64,000 nt of DNA. Origin: Tillus elongatus. Lineage: Eukaryota > Arthropoda > Insecta > Coleoptera > Cleridae. The stretch lies in contig OZ023267.1 of NCBI GenBank assembly GCA_964006375.1, positions 13,059,846 to 13,123,845 of the forward strand, written 5' to 3'. Below the pieces are notes generated by a model. The model saw only the letters and a program-made list of their open reading frames with translations, was not told where the DNA came from and ran no database searches. The position numbers and the translations under genes were made by a program. The first letter of the stretch is position 1. Every line of letters starts with the position of its first letter. Shown here piece after piece: positions 21,366 through 34,193 of the stretch.

Positions 21366-21674
21366 GTTAAAAAAACACCAACAATGTCACGATTGGTTCA
21401 TTTGTATAATATGATTATTTTTCATAGCGATATCATTTCTCCAGTTTCATTATTTTATTTTTCATGGCACTGAAGCCGCTTGAAAGGGACGTTTCTTGTT
21501 TTAATTATGTTAGGACCCGGACGCTCCATGCTCGTTTTTTCATCAGGACCAGGACGTTCCAAGTCCTTTATCTGAATCCGACTTGAACCAGCCCGCCGCG
21601 CTGTCGTTTTTTTTTAAATTTCACTCTGACCAGGACACTGCAGAATATCATATCATGAGTCAAAAATGTTTCTT
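21366..21674. other. no recognised feature
   Basis: Contains two similar CCAGGACG / CCCGGACG blocks at about 21515-21640. No gene supported. Confidence 0.4.
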
Positions 21675-21806
21675 TTAGTGAATTTTCTTTAAAAAAATTC
21701 ACAAATGAGATCGCGACTTTTGAATTAAAAATTTTTTCTTCAAATGAGCGCTATTTAGGACCCCTGGAACCCAAATCCGAGGTCGGTTTCAGACTTTATA
21801 TATATA
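21675..21806 (-). repeat. repeat X 3' end
   Basis: TTAG at 21675-21678 (CTAA on minus), the hairpin, and the X module ending CCGAGGTCGGTTTCAGACTT. The next transposon sits in its TA tract. Confidence 0.7.
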
Positions 21807-21844
21807 CAGGATGATTCATAAGTGGTGACCAAGTGCGAGTCCTT

Positions 21845-22392
21845 GTTGCATGTGGATTTTCCAATGACCAGACATGCTCATTATGAGAATTATAAATACC
21901 ATTTCTTGTAAATGTTGATTCGTCAGACCAGAAGATTAGATTAGGGAATAAGATATTTTGATTGTTCATTTCCAACATCCATTCACAAAAGACTCGTCGA
22001 TGCACATTATCTCCAGGTAGAAGGCAATGAACATTCTGTCGATGATATGGATGTAAGGCTTGTCGATGTAAAGTTCTCCAAACAAAGCTTTTAGAATATT
22101 GTAACTGTGTGGCAATCCTCCGAGTACTTGTAGAAGGTTGATCCATCACTGCATCCACCACTCTTTCTTCGTCTTCAAGTTGATGTTGTCTTCTACCATT
22201 AGCTCTAGCGTCAGGACGTTGTCCAATACCGCACTGCCGAAGTCTTGAAAACGATCGAGAAAAAACCCTTGGTGTAGGTTGAAGGCGAGTGGGAAACCTA
22301 CGTTGATATTCCCGACAAGCAGCTAGATCATTTTCATCAGCATATTCGTAGATAAAAATTATATCTGCATACTTTTCTGGGGTGTACTCCAT
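21845..22392 (-). pseudogene. DUF4817/DD41D-type transposase, C-terminally deleted
   Basis: The start ATG at 22392 opens the DUF4817 HTH (YEYADENDLAACREYQRRFP). A second HTH (RRIATQLQYSKSFVWRTLHR) and the first catalytic Asp (about residue 157, FWSDESTFTRN) follow. After ENPHATRTR the frame runs straight into the element terminus. The second and third catalytic acids are therefore absent, and the last residues come from terminal DNA. Compared with the 358-residue protein at 8303-9379, about 45% is missing. The N-terminal DNA-binding half is open and could in principle bind the ends without catalysis, but this is speculation. Confidence 0.85.
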
Positions 22393-22484
22393 TATAAGAA
22401 GTAAAAGAGTAGAAAATTTTGCAATTTTATAAAGTTTACCACTTACACCTATTCAAAATAATAACTTGTTAACCTAAACGTCAA

Positions 22485-22850
22485 GTGACACTTAATGACA
22501 ACTTTGGCAAACCAGACTACTACTTACTAAAATACAACAAAGATAATCGTCGTACAAAAAATTATCAAGATATTAAATTTTCCATATTAAAAAGATGTCG
22601 TGCGTGTATTCAGGCCAATGGAGGCATAAAAGTGTATCATTGCGATTTTCTACCAAACAGCGACTGGTTAAAAATCATGAACTGTGCTCTAAAACACTTA
22701 CCTGATCCATTGCTTACTCGTAAAATAAGCGTCGTACAGAAAATTATCAAGAGAGTCAATTTGTTCACGAATGAAAGTAAGATTCAAAAAATGAAAAATA
22801 AAAAAAATATCATTGGCTTACCCGTTTTTTTCTTGGGGGATAACCAATGA
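22485..22850 (+). pseudogene. open frame with transposase-C-terminus-like motif, inverted
   Basis: A 121-codon frame on plus contains ILKRCRACIQANGGIKVYH, which resembles the C-terminal R-x-C-x-x-C-I-x-A-x-G-G motif of DUF4817 transposases (compare RAQACIEAGGSQFQHFL at 8303-9379). The flanking residues match nothing I recognise. It lies inside the type-3 element in opposite orientation to its transposase, suggesting an inversion or a nested scrap. Confidence 0.4.
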
Positions 22851-23119
22851 CATGTGGGTACGCGCGCCACTGCTGGATTAGCCGATTCAATTGTTATGGT
22901 AGAATACGCGCCTTACATAGCAGCCTACACATCCGATGTTTTAGCAAAATATTATGTGCTACTTTTTAAAAAATTGGGAAATTTTATTTTTTGAAATTCA
23001 ACTTCAACACCCCGTATCTTTTTAATGAAGCATTATAGGAAAAAAATTATAGGACATACCCTCTCTAAAATTGTTCAAAGAACATGGGGTTTCATTTTTG
23101 ATCACCACTTATGAATCAG

Positions 23120-23231
<112 letters not shown>

Positions 23232-24305
23232 ATCATATGATCTTGTTCTTGCTCTGGGCACAAAGGTATTTATAAATCCTGTTTTCTGGGTTGGGGGTGG
23301 TGAGAAAATTAGCAAGCAAATGACCCAGGTATTTGTTGGAATTCGAGACATCACACTTGAGTTGGCCAGCCAGTATTGTTCTGATGAAACCGACAAGATG
23401 GGCGAAACGTTAAGTTGCAATTATAAACGACACGGTAATTTATCCAAGAGAGGTGTTGATGCTAGTTAATTAATTGTTGTTGCCAGTACTTGGTAAAACC
23501 GTTCAATATTAAATACATGTATAAAACAAGCACTTGTGAAGCTAGATGAGTCTTTACATCTGTTTTAATTGGTATTAGTGGTAGTGACCACTGTGAAGGC
23601 GTTAAGCAAAACGACCTTTATTTCCTTTCCGACATCACGGTCGATAGCGACCTAGCAGCACCTGTTTAGCACAGCTGTACTTTGGTTTAAAATTTTTGGA
23701 TTTAATTTAATTGTTCTCTGAAAAAAAGTTTGCCCGACTTTTAAATCTTTTGGTTCTTAAATACGAGTTTACCAAGATCCATTGTTACACATGTGCTACA
23801 TAAGTTTTGTGTCTTGACAACTCGTAATGAATAGTCGGTGCACATAATGACACACAATAAGTGTTTTGTGTTACGAGTAAGACGCGTGAGTAAAAAATTC
23901 AAAGAACTTCTTGCATAAGGCACCAGAGTTGTTATCTATCAAATATAATGAATTGTCGAAAAATTCCTGCTGCTTGTATTGTAACATCCGACAATGAAAA
24001 CGTACAATGATTGCTATAAAGACATTGTTTGATGTTGGTTTTATTAAAAGATTTTGTTTCACACGTGTAATGTACAGCACTGTTTTGTTTGTCACAGTTC
24101 AAACTATTGTGTGCCTGTGTTTACAACGAAATAAATAAAGTTTTATTGTGCAGTGAAATCGTAGTTTTTCAGAATCGAACCATTAAGAACATTATTGATT
24201 TGGAAAATCATTTGAACGATCGCTAAAAAATGCACTAAGTAATTTCTAGGAGACCTGCAAACTAGTTGTTTGACCTACCGATTTTTTAGATTGTTTCTCC
24301 AAATA
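23232..24305. other. unassigned; faint PLE-like motif
   Basis: An open frame (to 23469) has no recognisable domain. CTGATGAAACCGACAAG followed by GGGCGAAACGTTAAG at 23382-23418 looks hammerhead-like, but helices I-III do not pair convincingly. The rest, 23480-24305, shows nothing. Confidence 0.3.
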
Positions 24306-24307
24306 AA

Positions 24308-25004
24308 TACAGTATGGAACTACACGGTGAATCCCAGATTGTCGCTCTAGACATATCCAAAGCATTCGACCAGGTCTGGCACGCAGTGCTGCTTAATAAA
24401 CTACCAGCCTATGGCCTACCACCAAAACTCTGTACTTGGACAGCAAATGTCCTCTCCAACCGGAGCATTTCTGTTGTCGTGGATGGCCATTCCTCTAAAC
24501 TGTATCCAATTAATGCAGGAGTTCCTCAAGGATCAGCTTTAGCCCCTACTTTGTTTCTTCTCCACATCAATGACCTCCTCTCTAGCACATCCAACCCAGT
24601 TCACAGTTACGCGGACGACAGCACCCTCCACTCAAATATACAATATTCTAAGCCTGTCTCTTTAGCCCAATTAGATGAGGATCGCAGAATCATGGAGGGT
24701 TCTGTCTCCGTGGATCTCCAAAAAATATTAGACTGGGGAAGTAGAAATCTCGTACAATTCAACCCCACCAAATCACAGTTTTGCTTTCTTTCTCATAAGA
24801 GGTACACCAGCCCTAGACCCATCACAATAAACAACCAAGTTATTCAAAGCAATGACTCCTTTTCACTTGTTGGCATTTCTGTGGATCTAAATCTCAATTG
24901 GCACCAACATGTCACATCAATTGCAGAAGCGACTGCTAAGAAATTAGGTTTCCTCTTCCGGGCTCGCAAATACTTTTCACCAGCTAATCTCTATACCTTA
25001 TATT
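24308..25004 (+). pseudogene. LINE copy 3, open RT fragment
   Basis: The longest uninterrupted RT frame of this LINE family here (230 codons from 24314). Visible motifs are ALDISKAFDQVWH (motif A Asp), AGVPQGSALAPTLF (motif B), HSYADDS (motif C, residues 98-103) and the thumb ISVDLNLNWHQHV. The endonuclease, the N-terminal RT motifs and the C-terminal tail are missing. It abuts repeat X at 25005, so it is truncated at both ends. The intact catalytic motifs suggest a young source, but the fragment cannot be active. Confidence 0.87.
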
Positions 25005-25952
25005 AAAAGACAAACAAGTTATAGGCGTTTAAAGGAAACATTTTGGGATTTGCACGAGTTTATATCATTATAGGTACGCTACCTACCAAAATTTAACAGG
25101 TTAAAGGACAAAAAAAGTTACAGGCATTTAAAAAAAGGGTTTTCCTCAAAACGTCAAAGTCGCTCTTTAAAACGTTAAAATTAGTAATATTTAGGCAATG
25201 AACCTGAAACTAATATGAGCTATGGAAAGAAAATCTCCCAAGAAGAATGTTTTACAAAGCCTGAACTCTTCGTTTCAATTATTATTGTCCTCCATTTTAC
25301 TAAAATATTCCCAAAAAATTCATTTTAAATAGACCCTTTTTCTGATGCTTTGACAGTAGTATTGGCTATAGAAATTATCGGTTAATGGTATATCATTTTT
25401 GTCGAATTTTCGTAAAAAATCATTAAAGCTCAATATATCCGTTATTATGCAAGTTACGAAAAAAATTATATACATTAATTATAGGGTGTCTTGAGCTACA
25501 TCTTAAAAAATATTTCCAAAATTACAGGATGGCCCATAAGTCGTTGGTGATTAAAGTTGCTTTTTTTTAATCGAACACGCCCTGTTATTGCATTTTTGCA
25601 TTTTCCATCGAAATATAATACATCTTTGTAAGAAAAGAGATTCGGGACGCAGCAAGTGCGTTGTGGTAGCGAATTTTCATTAAATGCTTCAAATTTGAAT
25701 AGCTCAATTTGCTATTAACCTATAAGGTTGACCAGGAAAGCAGTCTTTTTCGGGAACACTTTAAGTTTACTTTCGGAAGTTTTTGTACATTTTCAAACAA
25801 TAAAGTTATTTTGATGAAACATGGCACATTGTTTCTACTATATAGGTTATACTGGTAACCAAATTTGATGCATGCTTTCTTAAAAAAACATATATGCTAT
25901 TAAAAACATTTTTATGAAAATTCACTACCATAACGCACTTGCTGCGTCCCGA
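25005..25952 (-). repeat. repeat X, 3'-truncated
   Basis: The body (AAACGTTAAAATTAGTAATA, ACAGGATGGCCCATAAGTCG at about 25527) is followed by the X 5' module with inverted ends at 25648 and 25930-25952. The true start (TC on minus) is at 25951-25952 beside a T-run. The 3' module is missing. Confidence 0.7.
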
Positions 25953-26555
25953 ATTTTTTTAAATTGTATTAGTTTTCTAATAATAATTGATTCTGATTTT
26001 ATCTGTACTAATTTCAAGGTCATTTATTAAAAGATTTGCAAACACGAAAACATGTACAATGGTAGTCATGATTTGACTCAACAATTTTTCCTGCTACAAA
26101 GATAATAAACGGTGAGGCTTTCAATATTTCGGAAGTTGTGTTAACTCCAAACGTATAATTAAAATCGTTGCGTTCAGAACATGTAAGCATACGTGTGTTT
26201 CACACCAACGTTTCAACACCTGAGACTGTGTAGCCTAGTAAATTTCACTTTTCTCTGTTAGTCGCTCTCATATTAAATGTGCATTACTTTAGTATTTGCT
26301 GTAACAATATATGCTAACACACACATCTTTTTATGGCATTAAAAGAAAACATACTGATCTCGCCAGCAAAATTAGTTTCACCCATAGATGTGTTTTTTTT
26401 TTCAGTACAATTGACGGACATTGTTTCATTATTAATTAAATATTAAAATACTAATGGATGGTATTTCATTAATCACTACAGAAACGTTAGGTGAATATTC
26501 GCTTTCTATCCGAATGCAAAATTTCATGTTTATTTTTATGAGACAAATAATTAAA
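25953..26555. other. no recognised feature
   Basis: AT-rich sequence between X and Y. Nothing supported. Confidence 0.5.
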
Positions 26556-26559
26556 TGTT

Positions 26560-26760
26560 AATTTCTTACCCCATTTTAAGCGCCTGCAACTTTTCAAAAA
26601 CTAAATTTTCACCAAATCCCCTCATTTATCGCTTACCCCCTGAAACTATCTTACCCCAAAACAATTCGAAGCGTTCCTTTGTCGGGTGATAACTGGATAC
26701 CAAATTTGAAGATGATATCTCAATTCGTTCTAAAGTTATTGCGCCTACTACAGGATACCC
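26560..26760 (-). repeat. repeat Y fragment
   Basis: CCCAAAACAATTCGAAGCGT and TACCAAATTTGAAGATGATA match Y copies at 28.6 and 41.7 kb. Confidence 0.65.
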
Positions 26761-26761
26761 A

Positions 26762-26880
26762 GCGACCTGGAAAACCGGGAAAAATCAGGGAATTCGAAAT
26801 ACCCCCTAAAATGTCAGGGAAATTTGTGATTTTGCTCAAATGTCATGGAAATTATTCAGTAGACCTGGAAATTATATATT
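26762..26880. repeat. GGAAAACCGGGAAAA...GTCAGGG repeat, copy 2
   Basis: Same motif series as 1300-1420, embedded between two Y fragments. Confidence 0.5.
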
Positions 26881-26964
26881 TGTAAAATTCCGTCACTAGC
26901 AGATTCATTGTTATTCTGATTTAATATATATTATCTGAATGCCTTTCACGTAAATATTTTTGAT

Positions 26965-27480
26965 TTCTGCTAGGTGCCCTGCTACTGACAGGCAGACGTA
27001 CAGACAGACAGACAACAAAAAACTGTTCCAGGATCAAGTTTTCTATATATTTTGAGACTTTTTACACCGTTTTAGCGAAACATTTTTTTTTGAAATTTCT
27101 CTCACCGATATTCTACCCCCACACATTCAACCACAAATTTAATTTCAACACAGAATACCGGATATTTAATGAAATTGAAAATTTTCTAATAAGTAAACAC
27201 TAAAACATTTTATTACTCGAGTTTTAACAAAAAATGTCAATTTATACCAAATCATCCCCCTTTCATCCTCTACCCCATGGAGATATTTTACCCAAAAACA
27301 ATTCGCACCGTTTTTTTATCGGGTGCTAACTCTATACCAAATTTGAAGACGTTATCGCAATTCGTTCTAAAGTTATCGTGGCTACAGACAGGTATACATA
27401 CCGATAGACACAAAACAAACAGACACAAATCATGTTTTCTATATGTTTTGACCCTTTTTAAGACGTTTAAGTGACAACAA
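26965..27480 (-). repeat. repeat Y, copy with uninterrupted target sites
   Basis: Contains the uninterrupted GACCCTTTTTAAGACG, the site where X is inserted in the 29.3-kb copy. It also has an uninterrupted GTACAGACAGACAGAC, the site where DD41D copies A and B sit at 14.26 and 40.81 kb. It is thus an empty-site reference for both. Confidence 0.7.
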
Positions 27481-28509
27481 TGAGGAAGTTGCATATAATT
27501 TACTTTTGATGAAAAACGTATTTAAAGTACAGCAAAAATACTCTAAAAATATATGTCTACAAGTAAACCCCCCTTAAAGTGAACCACTAATTAGTAATTA
27601 ATTATTGAAATATTGAATATAATTCAAAAAGACAGGGTGAGCGAAAACGCGATCTGATTGGTGAAGAGCAGAGTACATCTGCTTGTTTTCGTTTGTGTTT
27701 GCATCGAATTCTGAGCAGTTTTATCATAATTTTAAGTAGCTTTGGTGTTTAGTGTATAATATAGGTTCAAAGGTATATAAGTGCTGTATAGTGCCCAAAT
27801 ATACTTCCACAACAATAACTACCCCCAACAAATTATTCTTTAATGGTACCTAAGGATGAGAAAATCAGGAAGAAATGGTGTATATTTTTCTTGTAGATTA
27901 TTTGAATGGCGAACATTTTGAGGTTATGCTTTTATTTACATTATATTTTATAAGAAATTACCACATAAAATCCAACAAAGATATTTACAGGATAAAATAA
28001 GGTTCATATCAGACACATACCTCCCAGCTTTCACTCCTTTTAGCTAAGCACCCATGAAATTCGGGTTGTTTTCTAAAAACGCAAACATTGCTAGTACATC
28101 AATTTTTGGTAAATTATCAGGTTGTCCTTGGACAAATCCAACTTCTGTATTCATACTATAAGACTTACAATTTTTAAAATAATTAATACGAGTATATAGA
28201 TATTATCAATAATATAAGTTGATAACAATAACTACCCGGCACACGTAAGTCGCATAAACACTAATGGCGAGATAAGGATCTCCGTGTGAGTAAGCGAGAC
28301 TAGTTTCGCCGATACCGGATCGTGGCGTCACAGTAGGCCGTCTTTGTTTACGACTGCGTTTTGGCGCGGAGACAATTATTTTGATTTTCTATATTTTTTT
28401 ACAGGAAAACTATTGGTTAAAAATTTAAATTTTATATGGCAATTTATTTTCTACAATGTGGGGAATTGAATAAGATGAGAATAAAAATGTGCAAATTCCT
28501 CATTGAATG
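27481..28509. other. unassigned; small GC-richer patch
   Basis: No gene recognised. At 28230-28375 there is a GC-richer patch (TTTCGCCGATACCGGATCGT, GCGTTTTGGCGCGGAGAC) unlike its surroundings. It could be a promoter or retroelement leader, but nothing in the sequence proves either. Confidence 0.35.
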
Positions 28510-29313
28510 TGAATTTCTTACCCCATTTTAAGCGTCTGCAACTTTTCAAAAGATGTAAATTTTCACTAAATCGCCCCTCATTTATTGCTTACCCCCCTGA
28601 AGCTATCTTACCCCAAAACAATTCGAAGCGATCCTTTGTCGGGTGCTAACTGTATACCAAATTTGAAGATGATATCTCAATTCGTTCCAAAGTTATTGCG
28701 CCTACTAACAGGCAGACGTACAGACAGACAGACCGGAAAACAACAAAAAATGTCGTTCCAGAATCAAGTTTTCTGTATGTATTAAGACTTTTTACGCCGT
28801 TTCAGCAAAACGTTTTTTTTTTTTTGAAATTTCTGTCACCGATATTCTACCCCCACACATTCAACCACCAATTTAATTTCAACACAGAATACCAGATATT
28901 TAATGAAACAGAAAATTTTCTAATAAACAAACACTAAAACGTTCTATTTCTGTCACCGATATCCTACCCCCACACATTCAACCACTAATTTAATTTCAAC
29001 ACAGAATACCAGATATTTGATGAAACAGAAAATTTTCTAATAAACAAACACTAAAACGTTTTATAACTCCAGTTTTAACGAAAAAAATGTCAATTTTTAC
29101 CAAATCATCCCCCTTTCATCCCCTACCTCATGGAGAGATTTTACCCAAAAACAATTCGCACCGTTTGTTTGTCGGGTGCTAACTGTATACCACTTTTGAA
29201 GACGTTATCTCAATTCGTTCTAAAGTTATCGTGGCTACAGACAGACAGGCATACATACCGATAGACACAAAAGAAACAGACACAAATCATGTTTTATATA
29301 TGTTTTGACCCTT
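28510..29313 (-). repeat. repeat Y, interrupted by X
   Basis: A Y copy cut at GACCCTTTT; the remainder resumes at 31037. A segment of about 117 bp (CCCCCACACATTCAACCAC to CACTAAAACGTT) is tandemly duplicated at about 28837-28952 and 28953-29063. Confidence 0.75.
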
Positions 29314-29434
29314 TTAGTGAATTTTCTTAAAAAAAATTCGCTAATGAGGAGATCCCGACTTTTGAATTTTGAAAAAATTTCTTCAAATGAGCGCTAATTA
29401 GGCCCCCCAGAACACATATCCGGGGTCGGTTTAA

Positions 29435-29530
<96 letters not shown>

Positions 29531-29553
29531 ATTTATATATATCTATTTATATA

Positions 29554-29650
<97 letters not shown>

Positions 29651-31036
29651 CACACCGATAACTCAAAAAATAATGGGCCGATTTTGATTAAATTTGGTGA
29701 ATAAATTCCTTTTGCAAATGGCTTGGATAAGTTCGTTAGCCAGGAAAATCGGTCCAGGTTTTCCCGGAAAATTTTGTGTTTTCTTTCGAAAAAAAATTAT
29801 ATCTCCGGAATTAACAAAGTAAGGGCAACCAAATTTCATATGCGGATTTATTTCATTATAGGCAAGTTACCTACCAAAGAAAAATAAATTTGGATTTTCC
29901 TCAAAACGTCAAAATTGCGATTTTAAACGTCAAAATTGGTGAGTACATTCCTTTCGCAAGTCGCTTGGATAATTTTGTTAGCCAGAAAAATCCGCCGAGG
30001 TTTTCCCGGAAAAATTTGTGTTTTCTTTCGCAAAATATTTATATCTCCAAAATTAACAAAGTAAGGGCAACAATTTGGTAAGCTGGTTTATATCGTTATA
30101 GGTGTGCCACCTACCAAAATTTAGCTCTGTATGTCAAAAGACAAAAAAGTTATGGGCATTTAAAGAAAAATAAATTGGGGGTTTCCTCAAAACGTCAAAG
30201 TGACAATTGAAAACGTCAAAATTCGTAACATTTAGGCAAATAACTTGAATCTAATACGATCTATGGAAAGAAAATGTCTTTAAGAAGAATGTTTTACATA
30301 CACCGAACTCTTAGTTTCAACCGTCATTGTCCTTCATTTTACTAAAATATTTCCAGAAAATTCATTTCTAATAGACCCTTTCTCTGATGCTTGGCAGTAG
30401 CCTTAGCTATAGAGTTTATTGTTTAATGGTATATAATTTTTGTCGAATTTTCGTAAAAAATCAATAAAGCTCAATATATTCGTTATTATACAAGATATGA
30501 AAAAATATTGTATACATTAATTATACGGTGGTTTGAGCTACATCTTAAAAAATTATTGCGACAATCACAGGGTGGCCCATAAGTCGTTGGTGATACAAAT
30601 AATTTTTTTTTGTCGAAAACGCCCTATTTTTTTGCATTTTCCATCGAAATATAATGCATGTTTGTAAGTTAAGAAATTCTGGAGGCAGCAAGTGCGTTGT
30701 GGTTGCGAATTTTGATTAAATGCTTCATATTTGAAAAGCTCAATTTGCTATTAACCTATAAGGTTGACCAGGAAACGGATTTTTTCAGTAACACTCTTGG
30801 TTTACTTTTGGAAATTTCTGTACGTTTTCAAACAATCAAGTTATTTTGATGAAACATGGCACATTGTTTTTACTATATATGTTATACTGGTAATCAAATT
30901 TGATGCCTGCTTTTTCTATATAGGTTATACTGGTAACCAAAATTGATGTCTGCTTTCTTAAAAAGAAAACACACATATTTGCAATAAAAACATTTTTATA
31001 AAAATTCACTACCATAACGCACTTGCTGCGTCCCGA
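29314..31036 (-). mobile_element. repeat X, complete copy inserted in Y
   Basis: On minus it starts TC at 31036-31035 and ends CTAA at 29317-29314. It keeps the same order as 15816-17511: 5' module with inverted ends, CAGGGTGGCCCATAAGTCG near 30569, body, a long (TA)n tract, 3' module and hairpin. The flanking Y sequence reads GACCCTTTT on one side and TTTTTTTAAGACG on the other, while the empty site at 27450 reads GACCCTTTTTAAGACG. The insertion was therefore in a T-run, with little or no duplication beyond Ts. No open frame. Confidence 0.75.
29437..29646. repeat. (TA)n tract with TCTATTTATATA interruptions
   Basis: About 210 bp TA with three spaced TCTATT interruptions near 29528-29565, inside X. 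Confidence 0.95.
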
Positions 31037-31120
31037 GATTTTTTTAAGACGTTTAAGCGACAACAATTGTTAAAATTTTTGTCGCCGATGCCATACTTCC
31101 AGCCGTATTGACGATGTGGG
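31037..31120 (-). repeat. repeat Y, remainder with hairpin end
   Basis: AAGACGTTTAAGCGACAACA, GTCGCCGATGCCATACTTCC and GATGTGGGAGT close the Y copy begun at 28510. Confidence 0.65.
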
Positions 31121-31124
31121 AGTA

Positions 31125-31798
<674 letters not shown>

Positions 31799-31974
31799 CT
31801 TAGCACTTAAAACGCCTTGGACCATACCTCCCCTACCATAAAAGATATCGAACAAGTTCTAAGTGGAAAAGTGTGTATAATTACCATCGCCATGTTTCGA
31901 AGATATTTCTGGTCACCAGTACGCCACGCCGTATTCCAGTGGCGTGCCGTGTTTCAGTGGCGTATCAAACTGAT

Positions 31975-33300
31975 GTTTTCTAAACACAGTCTAATCCACG
32001 ACAGGCAGTATGGATTCCGTCAGCGCAGATCAACTGCCGACCTCCTTCCGTTTGTCACCCATTCTTGGAACAAGTCTATGGAAGTACACGGTGAATCACA
32101 GATTGTCGCTCTAGACATATCCAAAGCATTCGACCAGGTCTGGCACACAGCGCTGCTTAATAAACTACCGCCCTATGGCCTACCACCAAAACTCTGTACC
32201 TGGACAGCAAATTTCCTCTCCAACCGGAGCATTTCTGTTGTCGTGGATGGCCATTCCTCTAAACTGTATCCAATTAATGCATGAGTCGCTCAAGGTTCAG
32301 CTTTAGCCCCTACTCTGTTTCTTCTCCACATCAATGACCTTCTCTCTAGCACATCAAACCCAGTTCACAGTTACCCAGACGAGAGCACCATCCACGCAAA
32401 TATACAATATTCTAAGCATGTCTCTTTAGCCCAATTAGATGAGGATCGCAGACTCATGGAAGGTTCTGTCTCTGCAGATCTCCAAAAATATTAGACTGGG
32501 GAAGTAAAAATTTTGTACAATTCAACTTCACCAATCACAGTCTTGCTTTCTATCTCATAAGAGATACACCAGCCCTAGACCCATCACAATGAACAACCAA
32601 GTTATTCAAAGTAATAAGTACTTTTCACTAGTTCGCACTTCTGTGGATCGAAATCTCAATTGACACCAACATGTCACATCAATTGCAGAAGCGGCTGCTA
32701 AGAAATTAGGTTTCTTCTTTCGGGCTCGCAAATTCTTTTCACCAGCTAATCTCGGTACCTTATATACTTCACAAATAAGGCCAAACCTCGAATACTGCTC
32801 TCACATCTGGGGTGCCGCTGCCGCTTCTACACTCGTTATCCTGGACTCCATTCAGAAGAGAGCTATACGTCTCATCGGTGACCCTACCCTCACCCAAAGG
32901 CTACAATCCCTTGCCCACCAACGTGACGTTGGTGACCTCTCTCTCTCTTTTATAGATATCTGCACGGACACTGCTCAGAGGAGCTTTTTTCCATAGTTCC
33001 TCCACCTGCTGCCCCCAATAGAACTATCAGAGGAACAGAGCGAATGCAACCTTTTACTGTCCAGGTCACCAGACATAGAACATCTTGTTATGCCCGCTTT
33101 TTTGTCCCTAGGACTTCCAAGTTGTGGAATTCCTTCCGGCACATGTTTTTCCTTCTCCTCCGAACCTCCAAACCTTCAAGTCCAGAATTAACAAGTTGCC
33201 TCTTTCCTACTTGTCGACACCCACGGTAGGATAGTATTTAGGCTGTAAGTCCTCGTGGTGTGTTGTTGAAATGTAAAATTAAAAAAATATATAAATGTAA
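31975..33300 (+). pseudogene. LINE copy 4, RT to 3' end, inactivated
   Basis: It begins in the RT (HSLIHDRQYGFRQRRSTADL) and runs through DISKAFDQVWHTALL. A stop at 32282 then replaces the start of the PQGS motif region (VAQGS follows). The catalytic YADD reads YPDE at about 32373. Frameshifts follow. The C-terminal part resumes (SKLWNS near 33118), and the shared 3' end CTGTAAGTCCTCGTGGTGTG with an A-rich tail closes at about 33300. It is the longest 3' co-linear copy and shows what copy 2 has deleted. Confidence 0.88.
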
Positions 33301-34189
33301 CCAATAGGAATCCATTCATTTCTTGATCTCGTCGGTATTGTAATATAAGGGGTGCAATATTTATACAATATCAAACTTTTAAGGCATCATATTTTTCAAA
33401 CATTTTTCTATCACATCTTGTTTCCATCTTTTTAGTTTTAGTTCGCAGTCGGTTTTTTATTTATTTTTAATTAACTGTTTTTATCACACTTGTTTTGCTA
33501 CTGTGGAGATTGAGGTCTAGAGGTTTAACAGTTTCGTTGTCCCTTAATTTCACATTGTCTTAAGCGCTAAATACAATAATCAAGAAACAAAAGATCCATT
33601 ACCAACGGAAACCTATAAACATCCTGTGGTTCACACGCTAAATTGTAAAAAAAAACTGAAAATTATCCTTATAAACAATTTTGTTATTATAAACTCAAGA
33701 TGAATACGTAGACGATCTTTCACTGAGAACCGCGTTAAATGTTAAGATGTGCATGTATTTTATAAATACGGTGTCAAGGAATCTCTTCATGCAGTACAGT
33801 CCCATCTATTTGCAATTAATAAGCAAATCGTGAATGTGAAAGACAAACTCTAGGTGCATCTTCACTCCAAAGGACACTGTCATACCACGATCTGCCAGTA
33901 AGCCCAACATAAGGTGAATGCGATCAAATGTCAACTGCGATGAGACAGAAAGCGATATTCATAACGTAATTTATGCCGTCTTGGGTCGTGTAAGGAATTT
34001 AAAGCTTTTAGAGTGTCTTTTCAGTAACTTTTTGCAGGGAGAATTTGATAATGACAAGGTCACGATAGTGCGGTTCCAAGATGTTCTTTCGTTTAAACGC
34101 AAATTCGGAAGCACTTTTTAAAAAACTTAACTGTGTATAAATTGCTATTAATTTATTTAAAAATATCTACAAAACCTAGTGTAGACGGA
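33301..34189. other. no recognised feature
   Basis: No repeat or domain recognised. An open frame at 33918-34121 has no visible motif. Confidence 0.45.
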
Positions 34190-34193
34190 TTAA

